Assembly (NCBI RefSeq): GCF_003724155.1
Contig: NZ_RJJQ01000011.1
Coordinates: 62,001 to 126,000 of the forward strand
Direction of reading: 5' to 3'
Origin: Flexivirga caeni
GTDB lineage: Bacteria; Actinomycetota; Actinomycetes; Actinomycetales; Dermatophilaceae
Length of the DNA: 64,000 nucleotides
Under the pieces are notes generated by a model, which saw nothing but the letters and a program-made list of their open reading frames with translations, was not told where the DNA came from and made no database searches. Made by a program: the position numbers and the translations under genes. Shown piece by piece: positions 63,936 through 64,000 of this stretch (positions are counted from its first letter, which is position 1; every line of letters begins with the position of its first letter).

Positions 63936-64000
63936 TAGCCCTCCGTGAGCGGGCGGCACCAGATCCGCCGCCGCCATACGGCCTACTTGTCGGTAAGGGC

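Larger units (their letters stand above)
63612..64000. other. Gene-free terminal stretch with repeats
   Basis: Contains two copies of CGAGTAGCCC(C)GGGGGAGCG near 63629 and 63659, an F4 repeat (63726-63812) and an F1 repeat (63853-63935). Only short spurious frames occur. The AGCGAAGCGGAGGA stretch belongs to the intergenic repeats frequent in Micrococcales. Whatever gene follows starts outside the window. Confidence 0.55.

Overview
The window is high-GC actinobacterial chromosome. It carries the tig-clpP1-clpP2-clpX proteostasis block, F420- and mycothiol-type enzymes, a SpoIIE/PP2C phosphatase, an ECF42 sigma factor with DGPF partner, a DynA/DynB-like GTPase pair and a PucR-regulated hydantoin cluster. 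I read it as Actinomycetota, probably Micrococcales (Dermacoccaceae or Intrasporangiaceae-like); the family placement is an inference from gene style, not from a marker-gene comparison. Nearly all of it is ordinary host chromosome. I see no phage, plasmid origin, CRISPR array or intact insertion sequence. Six tRNA genes are scattered through the window.

Layout. 1-4.6 kb: a TetR gene, a class III aminotransferase and a peptide-type ABC importer (lipoprotein plus a permease cut by the window edge), all on the minus strand. 4.9-12.7 kb: an unusual short tRNA(UAG), methyltransferase/Bcp, DUF3618/GroES-like, threonine catabolism (tdh-kbl), a decayed zinc-ribbon gene, tRNA-Lys, BrkB-like membrane protein, tRNA-His. 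12.8-17.8 kb: orn, PrsW-like protease, DGPF/ECF42 pair, tRNA-Arg. 17.9-23.8 kb: two coupled membrane GTPases, an SSB paralogue and EttA. 23.8-26.8 kb: four small minus-strand genes (metallo-hydrolase, DUF559 nuclease-like, VOC, GNAT) separated by related palindromic repeats. 26.8-35.3 kb: beta-propeller protein, methyltransferase, two thioesterases, a decayed sigma-factor locus, globin, MscS channel, malQ. 35.3-41.5 kb: pepN, mycothiol-type oxidoreductase, rpiB, PP2C phosphatase, an MT0933-like protein and a 900-bp repeat-rich gap. 41.5-46.3 kb: tRNA-Gly, tRNA-Pro, tig, clpP1, clpP2, clpX. 46.3-53.1 kb: a tightly overlapping DUF4129/MoxR/DUF58 operon and valS. 53.2-57.7 kb: a SnoaL-like gene bracketed by inverted repeats, a GAD-like gene, an FAD monooxygenase with a divergent GAF regulator. 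57.8-63.6 kb: NCS1 permease, dihydropyrimidinase and F420-type oxidoreductase operon, divergent from a PucR regulator.

Two features cut across gene boundaries. First, the heptamer GTATGNC (GNCATAC on the other strand) occurs about 119 times by eye, evenly on both strands, in coding and non-coding DNA alike. It often forces rare codons (ATA, TCA, GCA, TAT), and about nine in ten GTATG words carry the C at position 7. Second, gene ends are decorated with several families of long palindromes, many built on CGAG(T/A)GG(G/A)C, whose arms change together between copies. One family surrounds a DUF559 nuclease-like gene, another brackets a SnoaL-like gene as long inverted repeats, and a third forms a seven-copy array with a conserved loop. 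These are the best candidates for something undescribed here.
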